Positions 1 through 13,800 of a DNA stretch of 64,000 nt are shown piece by piece. Below the pieces are notes generated by a model that made no database searches, was not told the origin of the DNA, and was given only the letters and a program-made list of their open reading frames with translations. Made by a program: the position numbers and the translations under genes. The DNA lies in assembly GCA_000499405.2 (NCBI GenBank), contig HG738138.1, positions 10,972,888 through 11,036,887 of the forward strand, given 5' to 3'. Positions within the stretch are counted from its first letter, which is position 1; each line of letters starts with the position of its first letter. The stretch is from Onchocerca volvulus (lineage: Eukaryota > Nematoda > Chromadorea > Rhabditida > Onchocercidae).

Positions 1-3000
1 AAAGAATTAGCAGTTGCGGTTGAAGGCTCTGCAAAAGCAACAATCAAATGTCATGATAATAAGGTAATATTTAAATTTACACTCATAAATGAACTGAAAT
101 TGGATATGCGGTATTACTTATTGAAAAACTTTTTGCAAGTTATTTGATTTTCCTCTTTTTCCTTGCAGGATGGTACGTGTTCCGTAGCATGGGTACCACC
201 TGTTCCTGGTGAATATAAAGTGCATGTTAAACTTTCCGGAAATCCAGTAAAAGGTTCGCCGTTTACTGTCGTTGTAGCTGGTGAAGGTCAAAAACGTGCC
301 CACTTATCGGTTGGATCAACATCAGAGGTTTATTCCAGACGATTACTTTCTATCCACTGCTACTTTCTCCTTTATTTTTGTAATTTTGCATTAAAATCAA
401 TATCACCATCTCTTTTGCTTCACTTTTAGCAATTTTTTTAGTTTTAGGCACAGATTCACAGTTTAGTGTTATCTCTATTCCTTGTCTCCAAGATACTCTT
501 TATTTTTATTTTGCTACCAATAATTATTGATGCAAGTTTATGGTCTTTAATTACAGGTCTCACTAAATGTTGCTAATACGGAAATCAAAGGATTTTCAGC
601 TTCAATAAAAAGTCCAAGTGGTATTGAAGAGCCATGTTTCATTCGTCACATTGATTCTGCTAACATTGGTATTAATGACCCTGCTTTTCCATCACTCTGT
701 ATTTGATACTATTCCGTATTTTTTGATTTTGACATCTTATGATGTTTGTTGGCAATTTTTGATTATGATGCGAAATTAGATATGTCATTTCAAATAAGAA
801 TTGGTTGTCTCTATACAATTTTTTTAGGTGTTTCATTTACTCCACGTGAAGAGGGTGAGCATTTAGTCACTGTTAAGAAAAATGGTCAAGTCATACCAAA
901 AGCACCTTTCCGGGTTAAAGTCGATAAAAGTCAAGTAAGTCTCATTTTTTCTAATTGTAAATAGTTTTAATAGCTCTAGATGACGTGTAACTTATTCTAG
1001 GTCGGAAATGCGTCTAAAGTGAGCGTTAGTGGTAGCGGAAAAGCGAGTGCCGTTTGTCAGGTGTATAACGAAGTGAAGGTGGATACCCGCAGTGCAGGTT
1101 ATTGGAATTATTTAGTCGGTTATGTTGAACGGAATGATTTTATGTTAATAGCATAGTCTAATTTTTTTTTTCTTTTTTTTTCAGGATATGGCGGTCTATC
1201 TGTATCTATTGAGGGGCCATCGAAAGCTGAACTAAAATGTACTGAAGCAAAGGAAGGCTTGATTAATATCGCCTACAAACCGACGGAACCGGGGATTTAC
1301 ATTATGTCCATCAAATTCGCTGATGTGCATGTAAAAGGTGTCACTTCAATTATAACTTCATTTTCAAATCTTCCTTCACCAAGATTGACAAAATTTTCAT
1401 GTTTGCAGATAGTCCGTTTACTGTTAATTGTACTGGTAAGGGACTAGGTTCCGTGAAGAAAAGTGCTACGAAAGAAGTGAATCAGGTGTGTGTTTGAATT
1501 TTATAGAAATGGCTTTCAGATCGTAAATTAGATCAAAATATGCTTAACAGATTAATTTTCTTGACAGTTTACTTGATCAACTTTTTGGAAATCATTTTAA
1601 GGCGCCAATGGCTATGCCCCATCAGGAAGCTGCCTTTTATCTGCAGTTGGAGAATACTTCTCCAATGGAAACAACGGCAAAAATTATGGATCCTAAAGGA
1701 CGAAGCAGCGACATTGAAGTGCGTGATATTGGTAACAACCTTTATCAGATCACCTTCAAGCCTGAAATGGATGGTTCTCATGCAATTTCTGTCTTCAACA
1801 AAGGGCAGCATGTTTTAGGTGAGCTATCATATTCATTTATTCAGATATTAATCAGTTCTTTTTTGCAGAAAATAGAAGATAGAAAGAAATCATTTTGGAA
1901 GATTCTTTTCAATTTGCAGGAAGTCCGTTTCAATTTACGGTTGGACATATAACAGAAACAGGAGCACACAAGGTGCGTGCAGCGGGAGTGGGATTACTAC
2001 GAGGAGAAACGAATATGAAACAAGTATTTAATCTTTACACGAGAGAAGCCGGACGAGGAGAACTTGGAGTGACAATAGAAGGACCATCGGAAGCTGAACT
2101 GCAATTTCATGACCATAAGGTGTTGATTGTATAGATTCAAACATGTTTTGTTCTGGATTGTTTTTTTCTTCCAGAAGGCTTGATATTGTTTCACCATTTA
2201 TTACAGGCAATTTCAATTGAAACAAACTTTTTGTTGGTATGTTAAAAACTTTATTCCAGTCATTTCTTAACGGGAACAGTACCCTCACAGCAGAAAATAT
2301 CTTCAAATTTACTGAAATTTTCCACTTACTAGGTTTTAAACACAAGAATCTAGAAACAAAATTCATGTGACATATCATAATGCGACTTTTTCAGGATGGA
2401 AATTGCCACTTCAACTACAAAGTTAGCAAGCCTGGAGAATATCTGATAGGTATCAAATTTAATGGTGAACACATAACGGATTCACCATTTAAAGTTAGTA
2501 ATTCCATAATATTTTTCAAATTTTAAATTATTGTATTCTGCATGCATATTTGTTTCGTGTATGTTCCGTGTTTATTTTGTCAAACTTTTCGAATATTGGA
2601 TTTTCTAAAGGTGTTCGTGGCTCCCGCAACAGGAGAAGCTCGTCGACTTGAGTTAGCATCATTCCCAGATTCTGGATTACCAGGTAAGGCATGCACCTTC
2701 ACGGTACTGACGCATCATGCAGCTGGTCATCTCGAAGCAAAAGTTCATACACCGACTAATAGGATCGAAACAATTGATATTGTTCCGATTGATGAAGGCG
2801 AGTCGTACGCTTTACGGTTCATCCCTACAGAGGTATATTTTTTCTATTCCAGGTTAAGGTTTTTGAATTATTAAAATTCGAAGATTTGTTAACTTTGATA
2901 ATTGGTCTTATAGTTATTTTTTTAGGCAGGAAACTATTATATTGATGTGACACTTGATGGTGCACCGATGCGTGATTCACCGTTTCGTTTGCATGTCGGT

Positions 3001-4550
3001 ACAAGTGAGGACAGTGATCCAACAGCAATAACAGTTAGTGGTGATGGTATACACGGTGGACAAACTGGCCATAAGTGCGAATTCATTATTAATACTTGTA
3101 ATGCTGGGACAGGACTTCTGCAGGTTCAAGTCGATGGGCCATCGAAAGTCACTTTGGACGCATATGAGGTCAGTTAGTTTTCCAGTATCATTATGCTGCT
3201 CGTAATGATATTGTATTTTATGAATCAATTTGCATAATTATCATTCTCTTTCATCTGGAAGTACCATCATCTGTTCAGTAGTTTACATCTTCAAGTTACA
3301 GGCCAATCAATCGTACCATGCATGCATTTAAGCTTAATTTTGGTGGCTTTGCATTTGTTTGTTGCTGTCCTGTTGTCGCTTTTTTTTTCTCTTTGCAAAT
3401 GATGACAAATAATTTTTGCATAATTTATAGTTGGATTTGGGTTATAAGGTACGATATATGGCATTGGCCCCTGGAGCGTATTACGTTGACATTAAATATG
3501 CAGGTATGTTAATATAATCATAATTGTATTTTTATTATTTGATTTAAGAAGGATTAGGGATGATTAAATCAGGATATGGTACAAAGGGTATGTTTATGAT
3601 CGATATTTTGAATAACAAATACTCTTCTACGTCAGTATCAATATTTTTATCACCTTTCATTCTATTAAATTCACTAGGTTTTATGTCATTTTTCAGGGAT
3701 TCATATTCCTGGTTCACCGTTCAAAGTAATTATCGACGGTAAGGAACTCGGTGGTGGTGGTGAGCCAGACACTTCGCTCATTAAGGTTGTTCTCTTAATA
3801 TGTCTTATTTATTTCTTTTTTCCTTTTAGATTTCGATTTTTATAATTTTTTGTGAGGTGTAGAACGAGCGAAAGATACCGAAAAGGAAAGATGATAGCGA
3901 GGATATTTTTTGGACTTTTTCATGGATTTCTTTTTTAATTCTATAACGCTTAATTAAAAGTATTGTAATAAAGATTACTATTTTTAGATTGATGCGCTAG
4001 CAAAGACAAGTAAAGGAACGGTTGCACAGGTTCCGGTGCTGAAAGGAGATGCGAGCAAGGTTACCGTGAAAGGTGGCGGTTTGAACAAATTTTTCCCAGG
4101 TCGTCCGGCTGCTTTCAACATCGACACCGGTCTTGCAGGTTCTTTTATTTTTTATGATTTTATTTGTTATATATGATACAAATCTCTTATTTTTTTTTAA
4201 CTGTTTTTCTTCCCAAATAATGTGAGAAGTAGAAAATGAAACAGAAGGTCTAATAAACAGCCAAAAAAAAATTTTTTTCCTCCTAAGAAAAATTATGGCC
4301 AATTCGATTGATATTTTTTTGCAAGAGAAAACAGCAAATTTATTAATCAAAGTTTGGCTATTAAGGTGAAAATCTTCTGTTCGTTGGTGTACTCACATCG
4401 AAGGGACCATGTGAAGAGGTAATAGTACGACATCTAGGCAGTGGTCGGTATACGGTTACGTATCGTATTCAAGAAAGAGTCAAAGGATTCATATTTGTCA
4501 AATACGGTGAAACTAACGTGCCAGGCTCACCATTTGCTATTTCATTTTAA
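1..4550 (+). CDS. fln-1: Filamin, C-terminal part (partial at 5' end)
   Basis: Filamins cross-link actin and scaffold membrane and signalling proteins through tandem Ig-like repeats. Sixteen exons join in frame: 1-63, 169-327, 557-668, 828-934, 1001-1097, 1185-1337, 1409-1485, 1602-1818, 1920-2119, 2395-2493, 2611-2832, 2926-3168, 3431-3503, 3697-3785, 3988-4138 and 4366-4550, giving 748 residues and a TAA stop. About seven full repeats and one partial repeat are visible. Each ends in the family signature (NPVKGSPFTV, ADVHVKDSPFTV, GAPMRDSPFRL) and several carry the GxLxVxIEGPSKAEL strand. The last repeat ends NVPGSPFAISF and occupies the position of the filamin dimerisation repeat. The actin-binding domain and earlier repeats lie left of the window. 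The symbol follows the best-known nematode filamin; a paralogue cannot be excluded. Very sure of the family. Confidence 0.95.
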
Positions 4551-5924
4551 GTAACAACTTTTGATTAATTTCCTTGCATTTCGTTATATTCGGATTGTTT
4601 GCCTTTTTTTTCCTCAACTCAATTTATTGCATTTTCTTCTATATACGTGACTTTGTCCGTATATATATGTGTGTGTATGTGTGTATGTATGTATGTATGT
4701 ATGCATGCATGCATGTGTGTGTGTGTATGTATGTGTCTGTCTCTTTTTCATTAAGTAACTTACCTATATCTTTTGTCACATTTTCATTTAAAACAAAGAA
4801 ATCTTTTCTCATAAATAAATGTATCTCAGAAGTACGTCAAGTGCTTTAAAAAGGAGATTAGCACTACGCTATCTCCGATATCGATCACTGTTTTGTATAT
4901 CTTGATATTTTTTACTCAAAATACTGTGCATTTTGATTCTGCAATTTGGGAAGTGAATTTTTTTAATTTGTTACCCTATGGGTTCTTTATAATCCATATT
5001 TGTGTTATTCCTAATCAATGTTTAAATTTAGCGCACATTCATTTATATACATTTTTCTGTATTAAATTATTTGTTGAGTAATTGTTTGGTTTCAGACAAT
5101 TTGAATTAGTCGTTAATAATTAGATAATGGGAAACAATGGGATTTGGTAATATTTGCGATTTCCAGATGACATTGTTCTGCTGTTCAATTTGATCTTTAG
5201 GTGAGCAATGCTTAACATTAATGTACAGAAAAGGATCAGTCTGGCACTTAGAAGTCTAAAATGTATTTCATTAAAAATTGAGTAAGTTTGTATAAGTTTC
5301 CATTGGTTGTAAAAATAGATTAACGAAGTGGGGAATGGCAGTTAAGTAGGAATCTAATGTAGTTGTTTAACATCATACATTGCGTGATACTTTTTGACTA
5401 CATGCATGAGTATCGTTATTGTTTCTGGTTATTATAAGCTTTAATCTAGTATCGTTACATGGCAGTTATTGATCAAGACTCTCGGTTAAGATTTATGGAG
5501 TTTTTCATAAGCATAAAGGTTATGTTGTGATATTTGATGTGATTATCATCGTGTAGGGTCATTTCGAATAGAGAGAGGCAAAGGAATAAAACTGGATAGG
5601 AACGCATCCTACGGAGATGTAGCGAATTTATGAATTTGGTCTATACTTAGTTTGAACTAATTATGGAATTTGATCTATACTTTAACTAATTGTGGTTCAC
5701 GCGTTGTAGGATTTCAGGTTATGCGGAGTGTAGCATTATTGCGTACCTGGGTTTTTTCCCTTTTATAACGGCTTCTTCTATAGAAAGCACAAATAATTGT
5801 TAAAAAATATCGGACATGTATGATTATCTACAAAACAGCATGAAGGATAATATGGCATAAGCATGAACAACATAAGCAAACAATTGACACATAGAATTCG
5901 TATAATTCAAGATACTAGATGGCG
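4551..5924. other. Convergent intergenic region after filamin
   Basis: This separates the filamin stop from the stop of the minus-strand gene at 5925. It should hold both 3' UTRs. An AATAAA at 4814-4819 is a candidate filamin polyadenylation signal, 264 bases after the stop. A TG/TATG microsatellite lies inside. I see no coding exon here. Confidence 0.6.
4657..4745. repeat. TG/TATG microsatellite
   Basis: The stretch is made of alternating TATG, TGTG and a run of three ATGC units. It lies in the presumed filamin 3' UTR. The long translation across it (repeated Met/Cys/Val/Tyr) is a by-product of the repeat. Confidence 0.9.
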
Positions 5925-8900
5925 TCAATACTTTCGTATAGGATGTTCCGTTATTTTAACTTTTTGCTCCACACCATATTTAAACTTGCATGTCCCTTTC
6001 GTCGTATATGAAACAACCTTGTAATCAATAGTAATTATTATGGAGACATATACGCTAACGCAATTATTTTGTCTTAAATTTTACGCTTAGGAGTATAAAC
6101 AGTATTATTATGAATTAGCACTGCAGTACAGATTTCCTTTTTTCAAAACAAGAATTTCGGACTAAATTTCAATTTCATTTGGATAATGGGTCGTTTTATA
6201 GTTAAGGATTCATCGTTTAGGATAAAATAGAAGGCACTGGATGAAGTGATTGATGGTACTTGAAGAGAGTTGAATTGCTAATGAGCTTAAACAATGCATA
6301 ATCACCAGCAGTGAATCAGTAATGAAGCAACCAATGTCTAAAGCTTATTATAAAGACTAAAGCTCATGATAATTGTCACAGTAATAGGAAAAAAATTGTA
6401 ATGATAAGCGGATGACGTAGGAGTGGGGAAAGTTTCCTCTATAGATTTAAATTCTTTATAACAGAATCTTGAGGTTCGTAAAACAAAATTTGAATTAAAT
6501 TTTGTAAATTTAATCAGGGAAAAATAACTCACATCATTTTGTATTGTGAAGCCCAATGAAGAATAATTTGTTATACCGCGTATGATGTCGGCAACTTTAC
6601 CCTCAATTATTGTTACCAAACTGTTATTGTCTTTTATATTTGTCACCGTGACAATAATTCGGCCTGACATATGGCTTTCGATCGAAAATTTCCTAAAGAA
6701 ATTTAGCTGTAGTTTAATTTAAGACAGAATAAAGAACCGATTTTTGAATGTTATCATTCCAGCAAAGAAGGCACCATTACTCCTGTCATTCAATTACATT
6801 CTTCCGGATGTAGTTTTAGAACTATAATGATCTTCATAAATTAAGATCAGTATCTGATCCAGATTCATATGTTATTCTTAACATTTTTCGACATATGTTG
6901 CAAATAGATTTTGCAAAAATAACGGATTCCGTTGAATCATTTTTCACTTCTAAAACAATTTTAATTTTTGTTTAATTGGTACGTGACTCATCGGACCCAA
7001 CAATCCGGCTAGTCATTCGGCAGAATGCATCTGTAATAACATAATTTCAGCCGGATACAGTCGTACGTTTTCTTCTCTATATAAAGCACAAGATAATAAA
7101 TGAAATCATTGCATTTTATCTATCCTTTCTTGAATAAGTTTTGATAATGCTAATAAAAAGTACATTGCATGTAGGATGCAGAAAATTTAAGGACAATTGT
7201 AGAATGAAGAAAACAAGCCTGGTTTGATGATCTTCTAAAATGATCAGCTCAGCAACGGTTTCACAAAGTGGTGGTACTCGAACAGTACTATCAACACCCC
7301 ACACAAGCTCTTCCTCAATTCTATTCTCGCCAATATTCATCACCATTAATTCGGTACTGAATCCGGCATTAGCTTCTACTACCTCACCTGGGGTTTTTAA
7401 TTTTAACGCCATTTCAACTCCACGACAGACACCTTTCTCTGAAAATATAAATTCCATTTTCATTGGCTTAATTATAACTCATTTATTTCGAAAAAAAAAA
7501 AAAAAAAAAACTTCATGGAGTAAAATGGATAAAAATATTTCGAGACAAAACAGTTGCAAAAATTTATTTTCCTGGTTATGATACTTTAAGATTGACCTTT
7601 TTTAGTATTTGAATAACATGTAAAAACAAGTAAAGATTTAAAAATAAAAAAAAAAAGAAACTTTTCACTTTTCTCATCTTTTCATCTCTTTATCTCTCAA
7701 AAAAAAAAAAAAAAAAAGAAAAAGAAAAAGAAAGAAAGATTATATAAAAGAAAATGCTAACTACAACATTTCGAGGACTAATTCGACTAAATGGAAATTT
7801 TCTGTTTTCTCAAAAATTTATTTTCGAATCCTGAAAAATTTTTAAATTATTCTAGCGTAATATTACCAATAAACAATTTTTGTTTACTGATTACTTAATT
7901 TTCAGTGAGATTATATTATGATTTCTATTACTGTTAATCCGCTATTCCGGAGCAATATTTATATAAAGATCAGAAAGAAAACGAAATGTCTTACCGATGA
8001 TTATCGTTGCAGCACTACGTGTTGAACGTTCTGTTTTAAAGGAATATTCCTGTTCACGTTCGGTTGTATTTGTAAATGTTGATTTGAATAAGCTTTGCTC
8101 GTCTTTTGATTGACGAACATTTCTGACATCCGCACCACCTATCGTATATATTGGCTCCAATGATTCATTGAACAAATGGGACCAATTTATATTATACTGT
8201 AATTTCATTTATTTGAAAATTGAAAATCTATCTTTGAATTTTTCTTTTTCTATTGTCTTCTAATTTACATTACTGTATTGAAATAATTTACAAGCGAGAA
8301 AAGTTTTATCTGAAAAGGACGATGTGATTTATTATTTTTATCTTATACCACCTCAAACTTAATATAATCCGAATTTCAATCATCTGGATCCAACCGTTCT
8401 AAATCACTTTACTGAATGACAATTCTGAGTTTTTGTACTATAATGACATGATCTTTATGGTTCTTGTTTTCTCATTCTCAATTCCGAGATTTCTTAGATA
8501 TATTTTAGCTTATAACTGTTTCACTTTTTCCTTTTTCCTGAAGTGTGAGCAGAGTTTGTTGAATTTATGTTCCAGTATCTACTTTAATTGTGATAAACTG
8601 CCAGTTATGCAACCTTTTGAAATTATATATTCTCGAATTTTTTGTTAAATTTGAAATTATGCTCAAAAAAGAAACTACTAAATAAATTAGAATTTGGTAC
8701 AAAGTATGATCATCAATGAATAATTAATAAAGATAATAGCAATATCGAGGGTGGGAAGAATCGTTCATTAATTATCCATTTTACTTCATTTTCTAGTTTC
8801 ATCAAGAAAGCACAAATTTCTTTAAAATTACCCTGATTATAAAGGTATTGATATGACATTTGTAATTTCTCAAATATCAAATGAATTTTAGAAATTTCAT

Positions 8901-10703
8901 TTTTTTAAATCTAATATATGAATCATTTTCCGGACAAAATGAAATGAATTTCAGTTTCTTTCTTTCTAATTCTCGCAGCACTTTTCCCCGATAAAGTTTC
9001 TCATTTTCCTCATACTTTAACTACTATAACAGCTAGTCATTGAAAGTTTGTGAAATATAAACATATACATATAGCTGGTTGGATGGAAAATCTCTGTTGC
9101 GATAATAATTAACCGATCTCTGATCTTCTTCCTGTCAACTCTGTCAATCTCTAAGTCTTAATTGTAGTTGAAGCCTAGCTATAACATATAAAGAGAAAGA
9201 AGGATGTTTGCTTGGATTGTTAATAAAGGCGGCAATTTAATGAACGAATTGAGCCATGAAATTCATTGCAATGATTTCAATAAAATGTATAGTTGTCATC
9301 AGTTGGTGACAGGCTTGTTTCCATCATCATGAATAATAATGCATCGTTAATTCATTTCATTTCTCTCATTCTTCCACTGGACTATCTTAAGTTATTTTCC
9401 TGTTAAAGGTCATAAGACAAATGTTACAGAGCAAAAAAAAAAGAAAAAAGAAAAAGAAAAAAAAGAAATAGCCAGAAGCCTAGGAGATGTAAAAATTGGA
9501 AGTCGTATATGTGATCAATCAAGCTGATTGATGGATATATTGATAGAGCATATATATGTATATTGTTACATATTATTTGCTTATTTCATGAATAATTGTC
9601 CTTATCTCTTCCTCCCATATTGTTCATTCTCGAGCGTGACAAATCGAAATGACTAATATTTGAATATCCAATCGAAGCTCCAAAGCAACAATGGTATAAT
9701 ATTGACCGATATATATTATATATCCTCTCCAAGTTTTTCATTAATTCTATTCTAATTCCATTAATGTGGTTATTTACAAGAAATAATAATTTCAATAATT
9801 TTGGAATAAAATTTTGTAAAAATTTAACGGAACTTTTTGTAAATTGAAATAAAAAGAGACATTTAACATAAATAGCGAATTTATAAGAAAATGATATTTT
9901 ATTCCTTTCGCTAATGATATGTTTTCGCTGATGAAATTTCAGCATTCTCAATTATCAGCGAAATTTGATATTAATTAGAAACTTGTAATTACTTAAAACA
10001 CCCTATTTCAATAAAATGCTTATAAATGAATGCTATCAGAAACAATATTTGTATATTTGCATCATTAAAAGAAGTTAAGAAAAGCTGACGAGAATTAGGA
10101 GGAATCTTTAGAAATTGTCTTATTTTATATTATTAAAGTCAAATTGATACATGCGTTAATGAAAGGGGAAAATGAGATAAACTGTTGAAGATATAAATAA
10201 GTTGAAGATATAAAATCAACCAACTTTGGTCACTGATCTGATTAATTTTGGCAAAATGCATCATAATTAATTTTATGGGAAGTAATTCTAATTTTAACTT
10301 TCTCTTAATTTTTAATTTTAAAACAATTTTGTGGCCAAAATTTTATTTATTTTAAGCAAAAATGCAAAATCATAAATTTTCCAAAATACATTAAAATTTG
10401 TATACTCTTAAAATCTACCCACTCAAAGATTCAATATATTTTTAGGAATAACTATTGTTTCCTGTTATGCTAATTGTCAGCAGTAAAATACAAGAATATA
10501 TTAGGATACCTGAAGAAATTTTTTGTTGATTTTAGCTTCTGCTTTGGTTTTTGTAACATCAAAAATTTGTTTAGCCCAATTTAGCACGATAACTTCGAGA
10601 TCGACCAGTTCCTTGGAACCAGTACCAGATAAGTTTGTCGTATTCAACGGATCTGTTGTCGGCATTACATCAGATGTTAATTTTTCATTCCTATTTGACC
10701 CAC
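5925..10703 (-). CDS. Putative aerolysin/ETX-MTX2-like beta-rich protein (5' end not found)
   Basis: Five minus-strand exons join in frame: about 10703-10510, 8196-7995, 7438-7219, 6692-6533 and 6017-5925 (TGA). The product has a Thr/Ser-rich segment with FTNTTEREQEYSF, then a Gly/Glu-rich stretch, VWGVDSTVRVPP, and a last exon with GTCKFKYGVEQKV. Alternating polar/hydrophobic strands, an FxNxTxxxQ element and a VPP turn are the kind of pattern seen in aerolysin/ETX-MTX2 pore-forming folds, which many animals use for non-toxic roles. This is a fold-level guess from memory, not a firm assignment. The intron after 7219 needs a GC donor (CAG|GCTTGT) to hold frame. The first listed exon begins after a TTTTCAG at 10704; an open frame continues to an ATG at 10878, so the start is unresolved. 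It converges on filamin. Confidence 0.55.
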
Positions 10704-10878
10704 CTGAAAATTTTGTTTCCCTAAGCAGCTTTTTTTTTTCCAAATTATAGATGGTTGGTATTTTTGATGAATTGTTTATACCAGTTTGATAAATTGAAGA
10801 CAGTAACGAATTTATTGATGTATGAATGAATTCCGAAATATAAAGACATTTCAGAAAAAAAGGGCATTTCATTTTCAA

Positions 10879-13800
10879 AAGACATTTGGAATATCAAAAA
10901 AATTGAAAAATTAACACTCTCGGGAACATTCATAAAATGATCTGATACATGTAATATATTATCTATCGATATGATATCTTTACAAAGTTGTGGATTGATC
11001 GATCATGACATAATTTTTGACAGTTTAACGGCATGCATGAGTAGAGGTCAGTTCTTTGATCTTAGTTGCCTGCTAAATCTGATAATGTTATAGCAGTCGA
11101 GAATGAATTATTGGTGATTAATAAAATATACGTAATTGAATAAACAAGAATTATGGTCAATAATTCCTGATAATACTGCAGATCATCCAGTAAAATTAAA
11201 ATTTCCACTCAAACAATCGGGCAAAATCAATAAAATGGAGTAAAAGGAATGTATGATTTTCAACTACGGTATTGCCATGTTGCAGACGAGGAGTGATCGA
11301 TCGACTCCATTCGCTTTAAATAATTTTAGCTTATCGATGGATGGTTGTCGTGAAGTTAGTATGCATCTCTGCTCAGCTTATTTCTAGCTTTTTCTCATTT
11401 TAAAAATGAGAAAAAAAATAAATAAAAGAAGGGAAGGGAATGATTTTTAAAAAAAGAAAGGGAAAGAGTGGTATGAATACAAGATGCGAAACAAAAATGG
11501 ATAAATTCTCGAAAACGAAAAAAAAAACGAAAAAATTGCCTTCTCTTAGTGTAATATTGAACGAGCAATAGTAAAGCGTAAATTATATTGCTTCTCTCAT
11601 CTTATCCTGAAGCTATCGTAGTAAATATTTTTAAAATGTTCATGCAAAATAATCAATAATTACTTCAGTATTAATAAAATAAATAACCAAGAACTGATCT
11701 AATTTGCCCAAATTTCTTGCATCTATTTAATTGTATCTTCAAAATCATAAAACATCGCATTACAAATAATTAAAAATAAATCAAAAAATGTTTCAGAATT
11801 TTATTGAGTAAAACAAATGATAATAAATGAATATTTTCAACATTTTGAGAAATCAATGTTAGTTCTGTATTGAAGTAGTTTCATCTATCTCTTTTCTGTT
11901 TAGAACTACTCGAAATCTTGAAATATTGATCCATCTCAATTTATCAAAAATTTTCAAACATTATTCGTAACATTTTAACGATCATTTATTACCCATCATT
12001 TGATGATCTTTTAAGATTTATTAGAGAGATGTGGTAAGAAATTACTGAAATTAATTTTAAGCTCTTAAATCTTTGGATAATTGAAAATCTTAGAGTTATA
12101 AGTCAAACGTAGGTCAAACTTAATTCAAATATATGGAATGGAATGATCCCATTTTCAATATTTCATTTTCCGTAAAATGTAATATTTTCGGTAAAACTAA
12201 GAAGATATGAGTAATTAAAATGGAGAAAAGTTAGGAATTAGGCTTATCAAAGACTTTTTTACACATTTATTTTCTAGCTAACCAATTAATATACGTTGGT
12301 TAATGCATTGTGTAATACTTTTTTCGTTTATAAATGATAGATCAGTATGTGAAGTCAAGAAAGTTTTCTATTCAGTTTCCTTTCTTTTAGCTATCATTTT
12401 AAATAGGAAGAAAATTGTGTTCCAACAATCTGATCCCGCTATTCTCCTATTTTTACAACTTCTCTAATGATCATAGATATGATTCGCAAAAGCAACGAAT
12501 TCATATAAAATTACAACTGTAAAAGAAACCATTCGATGTGGTCAGTTGGAATTTTTGATTTACAAATCAGTCATATTTTATTCAGTCGAATTTCATCATT
12601 TCAAAGATTTCTAAATAATGGAAAATAATGAATGTTGCTAGAGATATTTTAAAAAATTTTCATTTTTTTCAATATTACTAACAATAATAGAATAAAAATT
12701 GAAAACTTTCCACATAAAATAATGCTTGAATAATTATCATAGTGAAGAAAATTCTATATTTTCGAACAAAAAAAAATTTGGATTAGTACTGCTTGGTTTC
12801 AATGATATGTCCAAAAATCAGTTTGTCAGATAAACTTTTGATGTGCAAATTTGGTCTATGACAGATAATATCAATTGCATTATACAACTCTTTGCTTGGC
12901 AATTCTTTGTAGTTATATTGTTTGATATTTTACAGAAACTATTAACAGTTCATTGTATTCAGTATTCAGTAAAGTGCAGATTATGATATACATAATAAGT
13001 ATTAAATTCTTGATTTACCCAGGTAAATGTTTATACTCCTGTAATAACTTAGAAATATGCATATATAAAGTTGAATTTCCCAATTTCTTTAAATTATTTA
13101 TGTTAGAATAATTAGTTATTAATTTATGCAATGGACATAATTATAAATCATTATAAGCACTTTCTGAGTTTTAAGTAAAATTCTAATATACTTCAATGCC
13201 ATCCAAACAATCGTTGCAAATCTAATTTACTTGTCTTCATTTTATTTGCTTATTTATACATTTACCGACTTATTTATCAAAACAAAAAAATTTTATCCGT
13301 TTATACATTATAAATCAATTATTTACATTACAATAATTATTTATTAATTCACACGGTATTCATACTTCATAAATTTTTATTAGTACTTTTAAATTTTAGA
13401 TGAAATCCAGCAAATCTTAAATCAAATTTCCTCAATTTGTACATATCTAATAGCGATAAACAACATGAGATATTCATATATATGTATGAATCTAGTAATG
13501 TTCAATGATTATATTCCTATTATTTAAACCGAAATTTTTGAGAGAAAGAAGAAAAAAAGATGAAGAAAAGAAAAAGAAATGAATAAGAAAAGAATTTACC
13601 GCAAAATAATTCTTTCAAAACTTGAGCCGTCGTTTTGATGATTAAAATATGGCCGTTTAGCTGATTAAAGTTTATTGCAGGATTACTGAAATATTCTGTT
13701 TGTTTCAGTCGGAAAAGGCTTAGCCTTAGCCTACTTGAAATGAACGCACCACAAGTAAGTGTAAAAAAATGCCTTCCTCACCAAACGTTATCAGTGATAT

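Noticed and set aside
4574..4849. 91-codon plus frame rich in Met, Cys, Val and Tyr
   Set aside because: Created by the TG/TATG microsatellite after the filamin stop.
7240..7581. 113-codon plus-strand frame rich in Ser and Thr
   Set aside because: Antisense to the 7438-7219 exon of the minus-strand beta-rich protein gene.
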